A stretch of DNA of 64,000 bases, from the NCBI RefSeq assembly GCF_003986935.1, contig NZ_RJZE01000004.1, forward strand, positions 186,001 through 250,000, in the 5' to 3' direction. The position numbers and the translations under genes were made by a program. Positions 1 to 8,760 of this stretch are shown in pieces (the first letter of the stretch is position 1; each line of letters starts with the position of its first letter). Origin of the DNA: Paraburkholderia kururiensis JCM 10599 = LMG 19447 (GTDB lineage Bacteria; Pseudomonadota; Gammaproteobacteria; Burkholderiales; Burkholderiaceae). Below the pieces are notes generated by a model. It ran no database searches, was not told the DNA's origin, and was given only the letters and a program-made list of their open reading frames with translations.

Positions 1-650
1 CGATGAATCCGTTCGACGAAATCGCTGTGGAGGCGGCCGTCCGGTTGAAAGAAAGCGGGCAGGCGAGCGAAGTGATCGTGGTGTCGGCCGGGCCGGTGCA
101 GAGCCAGGAGACGCTGCGCACGGCGCTGGCCATGGGCGCAGACCGCGGCATCCATGTGAAGGTGGAGAGCGAACTGCAGCAACTCGGCGTGGCACGCATT
201 CTCCGCGCGGTGGTGGAGCGTGAGCAGCCGGGCCTCGTGATGCTCGGCAAACAGGCCATTGACGACGACGCCAATCAAACCGGTCAGATGCTCGCCGCAC
301 TGGCAGGGTTGCCGCAAGCCACTTTCGCGTCCCATCTGCAAGTGGAGGACGGCGCAGCCAGCGTGACGCGCGAAATCGATGGTGGCTCGGAAACGGTGAA
401 TGTCCGTTTGCCGGCCGTGGTGACGACGGACTTGCGACTCAACGAGCCGCGTTACGTCACGTTGCCCAACATCATGAAGGCGAAGAAAAAACCGATCGAT
501 GTGATCGACGTGGCCGAACTCGGCCTCGACATCCAGCCACGCATCAGGACGCTGAAAGTCAGCGAGCCCCCGAAACGGGCTGCGGGCGAATGCGTGGCCG
601 ATGTCGACGCGCTTGTCCAGAAACTGAAGAACGATATGAAAGTGATGTGA
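1..650 (+). CDS. etfB: Electron transfer flavoprotein subunit beta (5' end cut by window edge)
   Basis: This is the beta subunit of the heterodimeric electron transfer flavoprotein. ETF takes electrons from acyl-CoA and other FAD dehydrogenases and passes them to ETF-ubiquinone oxidoreductase. The visible 215 residues start at the conserved [10 protein letters not shown] segment, which in this family lies about 34 residues into the protein, so the gene runs off the left edge. The AMP-binding region ([20 protein letters not shown]) and the family signature near [18 protein letters not shown] are present, and the C terminus is complete (TGA at 648-650). Only 9 bp separate it from etfA, as expected for a co-transcribed pair. 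The ATG at position 3 is an internal Met, not the real start. Confidence 0.95.
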   Translation, partial: MNPFDEIAVEAAVRLKESGQASEVIVVSAGPVQSQETLRTALAMGADRGIHVKVESELQQLGVARILRAVVEREQPGLVMLGKQAIDDDANQTGQMLAALAGLPQATFASHLQVEDGAASVTREIDGGSETVNVRLPAVVTTDLRLNEPRYVTLPNIMKAKKKPIDVIDVAELGLDIQPRIRTLKVSEPPKRAAGECVADVDALVQKLKNDMKVM

Positions 651-659
651 GGTCAAGCC

Positions 660-1601
660 ATGACGATTCTGGTGATTGCGGAACACGACGACACAACCCT
701 GAAGGCTTCGACGTTGAATGCGCTCGCCGCGGCGAGGCAACTCGGTGCGGCGGTGCACGTGCTCGTGGCGGGGCACAACGTTCACGCGCTGGCGGCTGAA
801 GCCGCCACATTCGAAGGCGTGCAGAAAGTGCTGCACGCCGATGCGAGTCATCTCGCGGGCGGTCTCGCGGAAAACATCGAACCGACCATCGTTGCCGTGG
901 GCGATCGGTACACGCACATCGTGTTTCCGGCCACGGCATACGGCAAGAACATTGCGCCGCGTGTGGCGGCGAAGCTCGCAGTGGGACAGATCTCCGACGT
1001 GACCGCGGTACTCAGCGCGGACACCTTCGAGCGCCCCGTCTACGCGGGCAATGCGATCGCGACCGTTCAGTCGCTCGATCCGGTGAAGGTCATCACGGTG
1101 CGCCTCTCGGCGTTCGCGCCTGTCAGTGCGCGTGTGGCCGACCCTGCTCCGATCGAAACGCTCGAGCCCGCGCCGGATTCAGGGCTCGCGACGCTCGTCA
1201 GCCGCGAACTGACGAAGCTCGAGCGCCCCGAATTGACCGCTGCGAAGATCGTCGTGTCGGGCGGGCGGGGGCTGGGGTCGGCGCAACAATACAAGGCGGT
1301 TCTCGAGCCGCTCGCCGACAAACTGCAGGCGGCGTTGGGCGCTTCGCGCGCAGCCGTCGATGCCGGCTACGTGTCCAACGACTTCCAGGTCGGGCAGACC
1401 GGAAAGATCGTGGCGCCGGACGTTTACTTCGCGGTCGGCATTTCCGGTGCAATTCAGCATCTGGCCGGCATGAAGGACTCGAAGACCATCATCGCCATCA
1501 ACAAGGACGCAGAGGCACCCATCTTCGGCGTTGCCGATCTCGGCCTGGTAGCGGACCTTTTTCAGGCCGTGCCGGAACTGACCGGCAAACTCGGTGCGTA
1601 A
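660..1601 (+). CDS. etfA: Electron transfer flavoprotein subunit alpha
   Basis: This is the FAD-binding alpha subunit of ETF, 313 aa, close to the usual 310-315. The N-terminal half is the nucleotide-binding-fold domain that packs on EtfB. The C-terminal half carries the FAD-binding motifs [23 protein letters not shown] and the signature stretch [15 protein letters not shown] followed by [10 protein letters not shown]. It starts 9 bp after etfB, and the two subunits are needed in equal amounts. Its stop codon lies in a 12-bp tandem repeat, so the TAA is followed in frame by a TGA and another TAA. Confidence 0.97.
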   Translation: MTILVIAEHDDTTLKASTLNALAAARQLGAAVHVLVAGHNVHALAAEAATFEGVQKVLHADASHLAGGLAENIEPTIVAVGDRYTHIVFPATAYGKNIAPRVAAKLAVGQISDVTAVLSADTFERPVYAGNAIATVQSLDPVKVITVRLSAFAPVSARVADPAPIETLEPAPDSGLATLVSRELTKLERPELTAAKIVVSGGRGLGSAQQYKAVLEPLADKLQAALGASRAAVDAGYVSNDFQVGQTGKIVAPDVYFAVGISGAIQHLAGMKDSKTIIAINKDAEAPIFGVADLGLVADLFQAVPELTGKLGA

Positions 1602-1635
1602 TCTCGTGCGTGATCTGGTGCGTAATCTGGTGCGT
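1594..1635 (+). repeat. 12-bp tandem repeat at the etfA stop codon (3.5 copies)
   Basis: Three full copies of a GTGCGTAATCTG-like unit (1594-1605, 1606-1617, 1618-1629) are followed by a half copy (1630-1635). The first copy contains the etfA stop codon. Because the period is a multiple of three, stops recur in frame at 1599, 1611 and 1623. Confidence 0.8.
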
Positions 1636-1799
1636 CAGCCGTAACAGTACGGGCCGGCGCAGGCAGTTTGGTATTTCCGTGCGGGACGGGGTCACCCGCG
1701 AGGTGTTGAGTTGGTACGTCGTGCCCATTGCAGTTGCAGTAACGAGCAAGAAGTGAATTATTAACGGCCGTCCTGCGGCCCATAAAGTTTGGAGAACTT

Positions 1800-2945
1800 G
1801 TGAAAAAGACCATCATTGGCGCAGCGCTCGCTGCCGCCGCCTTGCCTGCCTTCGCGCAGAACACCGTGACGCTCTACGGTCTCATCGACGAGGGTTTCGA
1901 TTTCACGAACAACGTGAACGGTTCGAAGGTGTACGAGTTGCAGAGCGGCTATGCGCAGGGCAGCCGCTGGGGCCTGAAGGGCACGGAAGACCTGGGCGGG
2001 GGCCTCAAAGCCGTTTTCCAGCTGGAAAACGGCTTCAACGTGAACAACGGGAAGTTGGGGCAGGGCGGCTTGATGTTCGGTCGCCAGGCGTACGTCGGCC
2101 TCGTCAGCGACCAGTACGGCAGCGTCACGTTCGGGCGCCAGTATGACTCGCTCGTGGACTTCCTCGCGCAAACCACCGCCAACGGCAACTGGGGCGGCTA
2201 TCTGTTTTCGCACCCGTACGACAACGACAACACCGACAACTCGTTCCGCGTGAACAACACGGTGAAGTACACAAGCCCGACCTTTGCAGGGCTCCAGTTC
2301 GGCGGCACCTACAGCTTCAGCAACGACACGAATTTCGCGAACAATCGCCAGTACAGCGTCGGCATGCAGTACGCGACCGGTGGGCTGCTGCTCGCAGCGG
2401 CCTATCTCCAGGCGAACAATCCTTCGGCATCGGCGGGCGGCGCCATCAACAACGGCGGCGACGAGAACTTCGTCGCAAGCCGCCTGCGCGTGTTCGGCGC
2501 GGGTATCAACTACACGTTCGGCAGTGCAACGCTCGGGTTCGCGTACACGAATACCCTTGTTCAGCAGCCTTTGAGTTCGGGCTACGTGGGCGCCATCACG
2601 CCGACCGGCGGCGCAACGTTGTCGTCGCTCAGGTTCAATAACTTCGAGGTGAACGCGAAGTATCAGGTGACGCCGGCCTTCTTCGTCGGCGCGGCGTACA
2701 CGTACACGCGCACGAGCTTCAATGCGACGAGTGGTCAGCTTCATCCGCAATACCACAGCGTGGGGTTGATGGCGGACTACAACCTGTCGAAGCGAACGGA
2801 CGTCTACGTGCAGGGCGGCTACCAGCATGCGGGTGGCGACAAGACCGGTACGGTGCTCGATGTCGCCTATGTGCCGGGCGCGGATGCGGTCTCGTCCACG
2901 TCGAGCCAGTTCGTGCTTCGCGCAGCCATTCGCCACAAGTTCTGA
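1800..2945 (+). CDS. Outer-membrane porin, Gram-negative general diffusion family
   Basis: This is a 381-aa trimeric 16-stranded beta-barrel porin that lets small hydrophilic solutes cross the outer membrane. A classical signal peptide (MKKTIIGAALAAAALPAFA, then Gln) leads into the mature N terminus NTVTLYGLIDEG, which is typical of betaproteobacterial porins. The protein ends in Phe (RHKF), the outer-membrane assembly signal read by the BAM machinery. The barrel shows alternating aromatic and Gly-rich strands with a loop-3-like region around residue 110. The start is GTG at 1800, preceded by the Shine-Dalgarno GGAG; no ATG gives a signal peptide. Burkholderiaceae carry many paralogues, so substrate preference cannot be assigned. 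Confidence 0.95.
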   Translation: MKKTIIGAALAAAALPAFAQNTVTLYGLIDEGFDFTNNVNGSKVYELQSGYAQGSRWGLKGTEDLGGGLKAVFQLENGFNVNNGKLGQGGLMFGRQAYVGLVSDQYGSVTFGRQYDSLVDFLAQTTANGNWGGYLFSHPYDNDNTDNSFRVNNTVKYTSPTFAGLQFGGTYSFSNDTNFANNRQYSVGMQYATGGLLLAAAYLQANNPSASAGGAINNGGDENFVASRLRVFGAGINYTFGSATLGFAYTNTLVQQPLSSGYVGAITPTGGATLSSLRFNNFEVNAKYQVTPAFFVGAAYTYTRTSFNATSGQLHPQYHSVGLMADYNLSKRTDVYVQGGYQHAGGDKTGTVLDVAYVPGADAVSSTSSQFVLRAAIRHKF

Positions 2946-2963
2946 TGACGTAGCAAGGCATGA

Positions 2964-2995
2964 CACGGTGAGGCCATACGCGTGTCCTCACCGTG
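2964..2995. terminator. Hairpin between convergent porin and fluC genes
   Basis: A perfect 10-bp inverted repeat (CACGGTGAGG / CCTCACCGTG, arms 2964-2973 and 2986-2995, 12-nt loop) lies 18 bp after the porin stop. There is no real U-tract on either side, so it may be a weak bidirectional terminator or a 3'-end stabiliser. Confidence 0.5.
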
Positions 2996-3033
2996 CTCGT
3001 GCTGCTGTTGCGCGTCTTTCGCGGAACGTGCCG

Positions 3034-3420
3034 TTATGCCGGCCGCGCGAGCAGCGTGACCGTGAGGAGTCCGAGCACGGTCATCGCGAGCGAGATGCCC
3101 ACGTGAATGGCGATCTCGCCCACCGCCCAGCCGAGCCGGCCTTCCTGAAGGTGCGAGACGACTTCCGCGGAAAAGGTCGAGAAGGTGGAGAGGCCGCCCA
3201 TCAGGCCCGTGATGACGAAGAGCCGCCATTCGGGCGCGAGGCCCGGATAGCGCGCGAATACGCCGACCGCCACGCCGATGATGTAACCCGCCATCGTATT
3301 GGCCGCGAGCGTGCCGAGCGGCAGGGCCGGGAAGAGGCCGTTGAGCCGGATGCCGAGCAGCCAGCGCAGCAGCGAACCGAGCGCACCACCCATGGCGACG
3401 GCAAGAATCGACAGATACAT
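3034..3420 (-). CDS. crcB: Fluoride-specific ion channel FluC/CrcB
   Basis: This is a small inner-membrane channel (128 aa) that assembles as a dual-topology dimer and expels fluoride. Four hydrophobic helices are visible. Family motifs are present: [13 protein letters not shown] near the N terminus, [10 protein letters not shown] in helix 2, and [13 protein letters not shown] in helix 3, which contains the break and the phenylalanine box. It is divergent from a DUF190 gene 239 bp away, a frequent genomic partner of crcB. No fluoride riboswitch consensus was seen in the upstream 130 bp, so control by fluoride is not evident here. Confidence 0.95.
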   Translation of the reverse strand: MYLSILAVAMGGALGSLLRWLLGIRLNGLFPALPLGTLAANTMAGYIIGVAVGVFARYPGLAPEWRLFVITGLMGGLSTFSTFSAEVVSHLQEGRLGWAVGEIAIHVGISLAMTVLGLLTVTLLARPA

Positions 3421-3659
3421 AGCGGGAAAGAAATCTGTAGAGGAAAAGAAACCTGCGCCTGGCTACGGGCAAAGGTGGCTCGGATCGCGGCCGAAAGGTG
3501 GCCGAAAGATGGTCGAAGCGGGACCATTGCGCCTGCCGTTTTCAGCGCGAGAGTCTAGCATCGGGCGAATTTCGGTGCGCTTACGCCGCGCTGCCGTGGT
3601 CCATGCCGTGGCCTAAAATCGCAAGAGCGGCGGTTGCTGCGACTTCACGGGGACACGAC

Positions 3660-3998
3660 ATGAAAGGCTATCAACTCACGTTCTACACGGAGCAGAGCCG
3701 GCGCCACGAGCACCAGCCGGTTGTCGACTGGCTCATGGCCCGCGCAAAGCAGATGGGCGTGCAAGGCGCGACGGTCATTGCGGCGGCCGAAGGCATCGGC
3801 CATGCCGGGGCACGCCACGCCGCGCGGTTCTTCGAACTGGCGGACCAGCCGATGCAGGTCATCTTCGCCGTCACGGAGACGGAGTCCGAACTGCTGCTCG
3901 ATGCCGTACGCCGCGCCAATGTGCACGTGTTCTACACGCGCTGTCCCATCGAGTTCGGCGTGCTGGGCCTGCCCGGCGGCGATCAGGTCGCACCGTGA
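3660..3998 (+). CDS. DUF190 (PII-like) family protein
   Basis: This 112-aa protein belongs to the DUF190 family, whose members adopt a PII/CutA-like ferredoxin fold and trimerise. Family features are the N-terminal MKGYQLTFYTEQSRRHE, the central GATVIAAAEGIGHAG segment and the strand PMQVIFAVTETESELLLDAV. The biochemical role of the family is not established. A link to fluoride channels is inferred from its repeated neighbourhood with crcB, which holds here: crcB is divergent. The gene also ends 96 bp from a convergent amt. The start is ATG at 3660 after GGGGAC; the upstream in-frame extension lacks family similarity. Confidence 0.85.
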   Translation: MKGYQLTFYTEQSRRHEHQPVVDWLMARAKQMGVQGATVIAAAEGIGHAGARHAARFFELADQPMQVIFAVTETESELLLDAVRRANVHVFYTRCPIEFGVLGLPGGDQVAP

Positions 3999-4004
3999 TC
4001 GCAG

Positions 4005-4036
4005 CGCAGGCGTGAGCCACGCCACGCCTGCGTTTC
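4005..4036. terminator. Hairpin terminator between DUF190 gene and amt
   Basis: A perfect 10-bp stem (CGCAGGCGTG at 4005-4014, CACGCCTGCG at 4023-4032, 8-nt loop) is followed on the plus strand by TTTC. It sits 6 bp after the DUF190 stop, between convergent genes. Confidence 0.55.
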
Positions 4037-4094
4037 GCGGACGGCTTGGCTTCGCAGCGGCCGTCGCGCAAGCACGGCCGCACCCGCGCCGCGT

Positions 4095-5297
4095 TCAGCT
4101 CGCGGTTTCCCGCTCCGGCGTTGCGGAAATGCGGTGAATCGAGAGGTCCGCGCCGTTGTACTCCGCTTCCTGTTCGATGCGCAGCCCCACGGTGGCACGC
4201 AGCGCGCCGTACACCAGCGCACCCCCCAGCGTCGCAATGACGATGCCGCCAAGCGTGCCCACGATCTGCGCGCCGAGCGACACGCCGCCCAGTCCGCCCA
4301 GCGCCCGCAGGCCGAAGATGCCCGCCGCGATGCCGCCCCAGGCCCCGCAGATGCCGTGCAGCGGCCACACGCCGAGTACGTCGTCGATGCGCCAGCGGTT
4401 CTGCACCAGCGTGAACAGGTGCACGAACAGCACGCCGGCCACCGCGCCGGTGACGAGCGCGCCAAGCGGATGCATGACGTCCGAGCCCGCGCAGACCGCC
4501 ACGAGCCCCGCGAGCGGACCGTTGTAGGTGAAGCCGGGGTCGTTGCGGCCCGCGAGCCACGCCGTGAGCGTGCCGCCCACCATCGCCATCAGCGAGTTCA
4601 CGGCCACGAGGCCGCTGATCTTGTCGACGGTCTGCGCGCTCATCACGTTGAAGCCGAACCAGCCTACGGCCAGCACCCAGGCGCCGAGCGCGAGGAACGG
4701 AATGTTCGACGGCGGATGCGCGGCCACGCGTCCGTCGCGCTGGTAGCGTCCGTGGCGGGCGCCGAGCAGCAGCACGGCCGGCAGCGCGACCCAGCCGCCA
4801 AACGCGTGCACTACCACGGAACCCGCGAAGTCGTGGAACTGCGCGCCGAAGAACTGCTCGAGCGCGGCCTGCACGCCGAAGCGGCCGTTCCACACGATGC
4901 CCTCGAAGAACGGATAGACGAAGCCGACGATCACGAACGTCGCGAACAGCTGCGGGTTGAACTTCGAGCGTTCGGCGATGCCGCCCGAGACGATGGCCGG
5001 AATCGCGGCGGCGAAGGTAAGCAGGAAGAAAAAGCGCACGAGGCCGTAGCCGTTGTGGGCGGCGAGCACGTCGGCGGGATCGAAGAACTGCACGCCGTAG
5101 GCGATCGTATAGCCGATGAAGAAGTACGCGAGGGTCGATACCGAGAAGTCGACCAGGATCTTCACGAGCGCGTTGACCTGGTTCTTTTTCCGCACGGTGC
5201 CGAGTTCCAGAAACGCGAAGCCCGCGTGCATGGCCAGCACCATGGCGGCACCGAGCAACAGAAAGAGCGTGTCGGTGCCGGTTTTGAGGTTTTCCAT
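4095..5297 (-). CDS. amt: Ammonium transporter, Amt family
   Basis: This is a 400-aa polytopic Amt/MEP/Rh channel that moves ammonium across the inner membrane. The twin pore histidines are visible in FAGSVVVHAFGG and VWPLHGICGAWG, and the recruitment-site region around FVYPFFEGIVWN is intact. About eleven hydrophobic helices are predicted by eye. The N terminus (MENLKTGTDTLFLLLGAAM) has no cleavable signal. Unlike many amt genes it is not preceded by glnK in this window. A near-consensus sigma-54 promoter 38-54 bp upstream of the start suggests nitrogen-limited, NtrC-type induction. The C-terminal cytoplasmic tail (RIEQEAEYNGADLSIH) matches the conserved tail of Amt proteins. Confidence 0.95.
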   Translation of the reverse strand: MENLKTGTDTLFLLLGAAMVLAMHAGFAFLELGTVRKKNQVNALVKILVDFSVSTLAYFFIGYTIAYGVQFFDPADVLAAHNGYGLVRFFFLLTFAAAIPAIVSGGIAERSKFNPQLFATFVIVGFVYPFFEGIVWNGRFGVQAALEQFFGAQFHDFAGSVVVHAFGGWVALPAVLLLGARHGRYQRDGRVAAHPPSNIPFLALGAWVLAVGWFGFNVMSAQTVDKISGLVAVNSLMAMVGGTLTAWLAGRNDPGFTYNGPLAGLVAVCAGSDVMHPLGALVTGAVAGVLFVHLFTLVQNRWRIDDVLGVWPLHGICGAWGGIAAGIFGLRALGGLGGVSLGAQIVGTLGGIVIATLGGALVYGALRATVGLRIEQEAEYNGADLSIHRISATPERETAS

Positions 5298-5760
5298 CTG
5301 TCCGTCCTGCTATGCGCAAAAAACGGGCAGAGAAAGCAAGATGCGGGCCAAAATGGATCAAGATGGCCTCATGAAGGTGCAACGACGCACCGCCGTGGGC
5401 GGAGCGGGCGAATCGCTTCACAGGTTGGCGCCGAGATATCAGCAGCGCGCGTGCACTGCATTCAGGCAAATAGCACCGAATGTGTGCGTACGATCCGAGA
5501 GAGGGCCGTCGCACGCCAATTTGAGGCATTTTCTTAAAACTGCCTTACGTCCTCGCCGTCGCCATGCCGCGCGCATGGCGATGCGCGTGGTTGTCGGTGC
5601 CGGCTTTACGCGCCATGCCCCGCCCGGCAAGGCCCTCGCGCCGTCGCACCGCGGCCCGGGCGCGTGCGCCTTTGTCCCCGGGCTCAAAGGCGACATAATG
5701 AGACCCCCGCCATGAGTCTGACGTATGCCGCCCGGCGGACTCACGAACCTTCCTGCGCGC
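5298..5760. other. Intergenic region between divergent amt and the histidine kinase gene
   Basis: This 463-bp stretch has no convincing gene. It contains the amt sigma-54 promoter (5335-5351). A GGTGC-N6-GCACC inverted repeat (5376-5391) lies just upstream of it. Nothing recognisable was seen in the 5400-5760 portion, which should hold the kinase promoter. Confidence 0.6.
5335..5351 (-). promoter_or_regulatory. Sigma-54 (RpoN) promoter of amt
   Basis: Read on the minus strand the site is TTGGCCCGCATCTTGCT. It matches the -24/-12 consensus YTGGCACG-N4-TTGCW with a single mismatch (A to C), and GG and GC are separated by exactly 10 bp. The predicted transcript start falls about 25-30 nt upstream of the amt ATG, leaving room for the AGGACGG ribosome-binding site. 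Confidence 0.75.
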
Positions 5761-7395
5761 ATGAGACTGACGACCAAAGGGCTGCTGCTGATCGCCATTC
5801 CGGCCGTGTTCGAGCTGACGCTTCTCTCGGGAATCGTCAAGGCACAGGCCGATGCGCTCGAAGCCGAGCGTGCCGCGCAGCACAGCCAGGACGTGCTTAC
5901 CCAGACGTCGCGCATTCTCGAACCTGTCCTGCTCGAATCGGCGCGCCTGCGCGGCGCCGTAGCCGCGACCGACACGACCTACGCGACGCCCGTTTCGCTC
6001 TGGATGGACATCGACCGCCGCATCGACGGACTCGTCGAACTCGTGGCCGACAATCCCGGGCAGGTCGAGCGCGCCGCGCAGGTCCGCCAGGCGGTGCAGG
6101 CCTACCGCCAATGGTCGGACCGGGTGCAGGACCTGCTGCGCTCGGGCCGCCGCGCCGACGTGCTTGCGCGTTTTCGCGACCTCGGCGTGACCGATGTGCT
6201 GGACCGCGTGCGCGTGCAGGTGATCTCGTTCCAGGCGGAGGAAAAGCGTCTCGACGTGCTGCGCGCCACGGCGGCCGAAGCGGCGCGTGCGCGGCAGCAG
6301 ACGCTCGTCGTCACGGCGGTGGTGGCGTCCATCGTATTTGTCGCGCTTGCGGTGTATCTGTTCACGCGCGGTCTGCGCGGGCGCCTCGCGCTGCTTTCGG
6401 ACAACGCCGGGCGTCTGGCGGGCAACGAGCCGCTCGCCCCGCTCACGGGCGGCGACGACGAGATCTCGCGGCTCGACCTGGTGCTCCACGAGACGAGCCG
6501 GCGCCTGATCGAAGCCGAGCGTCTGCAGGTGCGCTTCCAGTCGGATCTCGGCCGCCGCGCCGCGGAACTCGCGAACATCAACGAAAGCCTGCGGCAGCAG
6601 ACCCAGGAAAACGAGATGTTCATCTATAGCGTCTCGCACGATCTGCGCGCGCCGCTCGTCAACCTGCAAGGCTTTTCGAAAGAGCTCACGCACGCGTGCG
6701 AGGACCTGCGCCGCGTGGTGGCGCAGTCGTCGCTCTCGCCCGAGCAGCGCGCGCACATCGAGCAGCTCATCAACGACGACATCGCGGTCGCGCTGCGGTA
6801 CCTGCAGTCGGCGGTCTTGCGCGCCTCGCACATCATCGACGCGTTGCTGCGGCTCTCGCGGGTAGGCCGCGTCGAGTACCGCCGTCAACCCGTGGACGTG
6901 GAGGACATCGTGCAACGCGTGATCGACGCCATGCGCGTCTCGATCCGCGCGCGGCACGCCGAAACCGTGGTGCATGAGTTGCCCGCGGTGTGGGGCGACC
7001 CGACCGCGCTCGAACAGGTGTTCGCCAACCTCATCGGCAATGCGGTCAACTATTTGAGCCCCGCACGCGAAGGCCGCATCGAAATCGGCACGACGGCCGC
7101 GCCGCCCGGCGTGCAGACGTTGCGCATTTTCTACGTGAAGGACAACGGCCTCGGTATTCCCGAGGTCGCGCTGCCGCGGCTCTTCAATGCGTTCCAGCGC
7201 ATGCACGGCAACGTCGCCGCAGGCGAGGGCATCGGGCTTGCGCTCGTGCGGCGCGTGGTGGAGCGGCACGGCGGCCGCATCTGGGTGGAATCCACCGAAG
7301 GCGTGGGCACGACGTTCTATTTCTCGCTGCCTGAGGCGGCGGCGAAGGCGCAGTTGACGGCCGAGGCGGTGGGGTCGTCGGAGACGCAGGGGTAA
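5761..7395 (+). CDS. Orphan sensor histidine kinase with CHASE3-type sensor
   Basis: This is a 544-aa membrane-bound sensor kinase. In order: TM1 (about 7-25), a periplasmic helical CHASE3-like domain (30-180), TM2 (181-201), a HAMP-like linker, a HisKA dimerisation domain with SVSHDLRAPL (phospho-acceptor His293), and a HATPase_c domain with N box NLIGNAVNYL (about 424), G1 box DNGLGIP (461) and G2 box GEGIGLALVRR (about 488). The HisKA and HATPase sequences resemble the bacteriophytochrome-like kinase group. ATG at 5761 is chosen because it opens directly into TM1; an upstream in-frame start at 5725 would add 12 residues. No response regulator gene is adjacent, since the next gene is convergent and unrelated. 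Signal and partner are unknown. Confidence 0.9.
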   Translation: MRLTTKGLLLIAIPAVFELTLLSGIVKAQADALEAERAAQHSQDVLTQTSRILEPVLLESARLRGAVAATDTTYATPVSLWMDIDRRIDGLVELVADNPGQVERAAQVRQAVQAYRQWSDRVQDLLRSGRRADVLARFRDLGVTDVLDRVRVQVISFQAEEKRLDVLRATAAEAARARQQTLVVTAVVASIVFVALAVYLFTRGLRGRLALLSDNAGRLAGNEPLAPLTGGDDEISRLDLVLHETSRRLIEAERLQVRFQSDLGRRAAELANINESLRQQTQENEMFIYSVSHDLRAPLVNLQGFSKELTHACEDLRRVVAQSSLSPEQRAHIEQLINDDIAVALRYLQSAVLRASHIIDALLRLSRVGRVEYRRQPVDVEDIVQRVIDAMRVSIRARHAETVVHELPAVWGDPTALEQVFANLIGNAVNYLSPAREGRIEIGTTAAPPGVQTLRIFYVKDNGLGIPEVALPRLFNAFQRMHGNVAAGEGIGLALVRRVVERHGGRIWVESTEGVGTTFYFSLPEAAAKAQLTAEAVGSSETQG

Positions 7396-7444
7396 GGGGG
7401 CGTTGCGGGCTCTCGCGTGCCGTTGTGCGGCCGCCCGATGTGGG

Positions 7445-7482
7445 CGCGCCGTGCCACGGGTCTTTGTGGCACGGCGCGGGTT
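7445..7482. terminator. Strong hairpin between histidine kinase and pfpI-like genes
   Basis: There is a perfect 13-bp stem (CGCGCCGTGCCAC at 7445-7457, GTGGCACGGCGCG at 7466-7478) with an 8-nt loop, followed by GGTTT. It lies between two convergent genes, 50 bp after the kinase stop. Confidence 0.6.
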
Positions 7483-7578
7483 TGAGAGGGTGAGGGCGGC
7501 TCTCTCGTCGCCCTGCGCGTTAGTGTGTCAGCACGTTGCGAGCACGCGAGACGGATGCGGCACGACGGCGGCCCACGC

Positions 7579-8160
7579 TCAAAGCTCGATGCGCGTGCCG
7601 AGCAGGATGAGGAACTGGCGCAGCCATTCGGGATGCGCGGGCCATGCGGGTGCCGTGACGAACGGTGCATCGGTGATGGCGGCGTCGACCGGGATATCGG
7701 CATAGTCACCGCCCGCCAGCCGCACTTCGGGCGCGCAGGCCGGGTAGGCGGAGATTCGCTTGCCGCGGATCACGTCGGCGGCGGCGAGCAACTGGGCCGC
7801 GTGGCAGATCGCCGCGATCGGCTTCTGGGCCGAGGCGAAGTGGCGCACGAGGTCGATCACGCGCTTGTCGAGCCGCAGATATTCGGGCGCGCGGCCGCCC
7901 GCAATGGCGATGGCGTCGTAGCGAGCCGGGTCGATATCGTCGAACGACGCATTGAGCGTGAACTGGTGCCCCGGTTTTTCCGTGTACGTCTGGTCGCCCT
8001 CGAAGTCGTGGATGGCGGTCTTCACGCGCTCGCCGGCCTTCTTGCCCGGGCACACGGCGTCCACCGTATGGCCCACGGCCTGTAGCGCCTGGAACGGCAC
8101 CATCGTTTCGTAGTCTTCGGCGAAGTCGCCGGTGAGAAACAGAATCTTCTTCGCTGCCAT
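7579..8160 (-). CDS. DJ-1/PfpI family protein
   Basis: This is a 193-aa cytoplasmic protein of the DJ-1/PfpI (class I glutamine amidotransferase-like) superfamily. The nucleophile-elbow Cys119 followed by His120 is in [11 protein letters not shown] conserved acidic residue lies at Glu93 in the GRAPEYL segment, and the N terminus is the usual strand [15 protein letters not shown]. The length and the presence of His after Cys fit the PfpI/YhbO/deglycase-like subgroup. Substrates in this family (glyoxalase, protein deglycase, protease) are disputed, so no specific activity is claimed. The start is ATG at 8160; a long in-frame upstream extension is not homologous. Confidence 0.88.
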   Translation of the reverse strand: MAAKKILFLTGDFAEDYETMVPFQALQAVGHTVDAVCPGKKAGERVKTAIHDFEGDQTYTEKPGHQFTLNASFDDIDPARYDAIAIAGGRAPEYLRLDKRVIDLVRHFASAQKPIAAICHAAQLLAAADVIRGKRISAYPACAPEVRLAGGDYADIPVDAAITDAPFVTAPAWPAHPEWLRQFLILLGTRIEL

Positions 8161-8232
8161 CGTAAGTCTCCGGTTGAGGAACGGAACACTGCGGACGTCG
8201 GTGGAGTCTACTCCAGCATCGTTGATGAATCG

Positions 8233-8760
8233 GTGACGCAGTCGATGGATGCTTTCCGATGGCGGCGCTACGCGCGCCGCGACGCCCCGGCGCTGGCCGC
8301 GCTGTTTCGCGAGGCGGTGTTGGCGGCGACGCATTACGACGTGCGCGCCCGCACCGCGTGGGCGCAAGGCGCCGACGACCTCGATGCATTCCGGCGCACG
8401 CTCGCGCACGGCCTGACACTCGTCGCCGTAGCCCAGCCCCGCGACGATGAAGCCGCGCATGGCGGAGAAGCGCTGGCAGCGTTTGCCCAGCTGCATCCCG
8501 CCGACCACGTCGAGATGCTTTACACGGCGCCACGCTGGGCCGGGCGGGGGCTCGCGTCAAGCCTGCTCGCGCGGCTCGAAGGCGCGGCTCGCGAGGCGGG
8601 CGCGGTGGTGCTCACGGCCGACGCGAGTGCCGCGGCCAGACGCGTGTTCGAGCGGGCGGGCTTCGGTTGTGCCGGGGACGAGGTGGTCTGGCGCGAGGGC
8701 GTATCATTGCGCCGTTTTCGTATGTGCAAGCCGCTCAACGCGACACAGGATTTCCGATGA
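8233..8760 (+). CDS. GNAT family N-acetyltransferase
   Basis: This 175-aa GCN5-related acetyltransferase has motif A at [20 protein letters not shown] (acetyl-CoA pyrophosphate loop RWAGRG) and the C-terminal motif [12 protein letters not shown]. The N-terminal part [20 protein letters not shown] is a typical GNAT beginning. The acceptor substrate is unknown. The annotated start is GTG at 8233; an alternative ATG lies at 8245. The TGA stop overlaps the ATG of the next gene by 4 bp, indicating translational coupling. Confidence 0.85.
   Translation: MTQSMDAFRWRRYARRDAPALAALFREAVLAATHYDVRARTAWAQGADDLDAFRRTLAHGLTLVAVAQPRDDEAAHGGEALAAFAQLHPADHVEMLYTAPRWAGRGLASSLLARLEGAAREAGAVVLTADASAAARRVFERAGFGCAGDEVVWREGVSLRRFRMCKPLNATQDFR

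Noticed and set aside
3421..3559. A possible fluoride riboswitch upstream of crcB
   Set aside because: The conserved fluoride-aptamer elements were looked for on the minus strand and not found.
5376..5391. GGTGC-N6-GCACC repeat near amt as an NtrC site
   Set aside because: The half-sites are in the opposite order to the NtrC consensus (GCAC...GTGC), so it is only noted as an inverted repeat.
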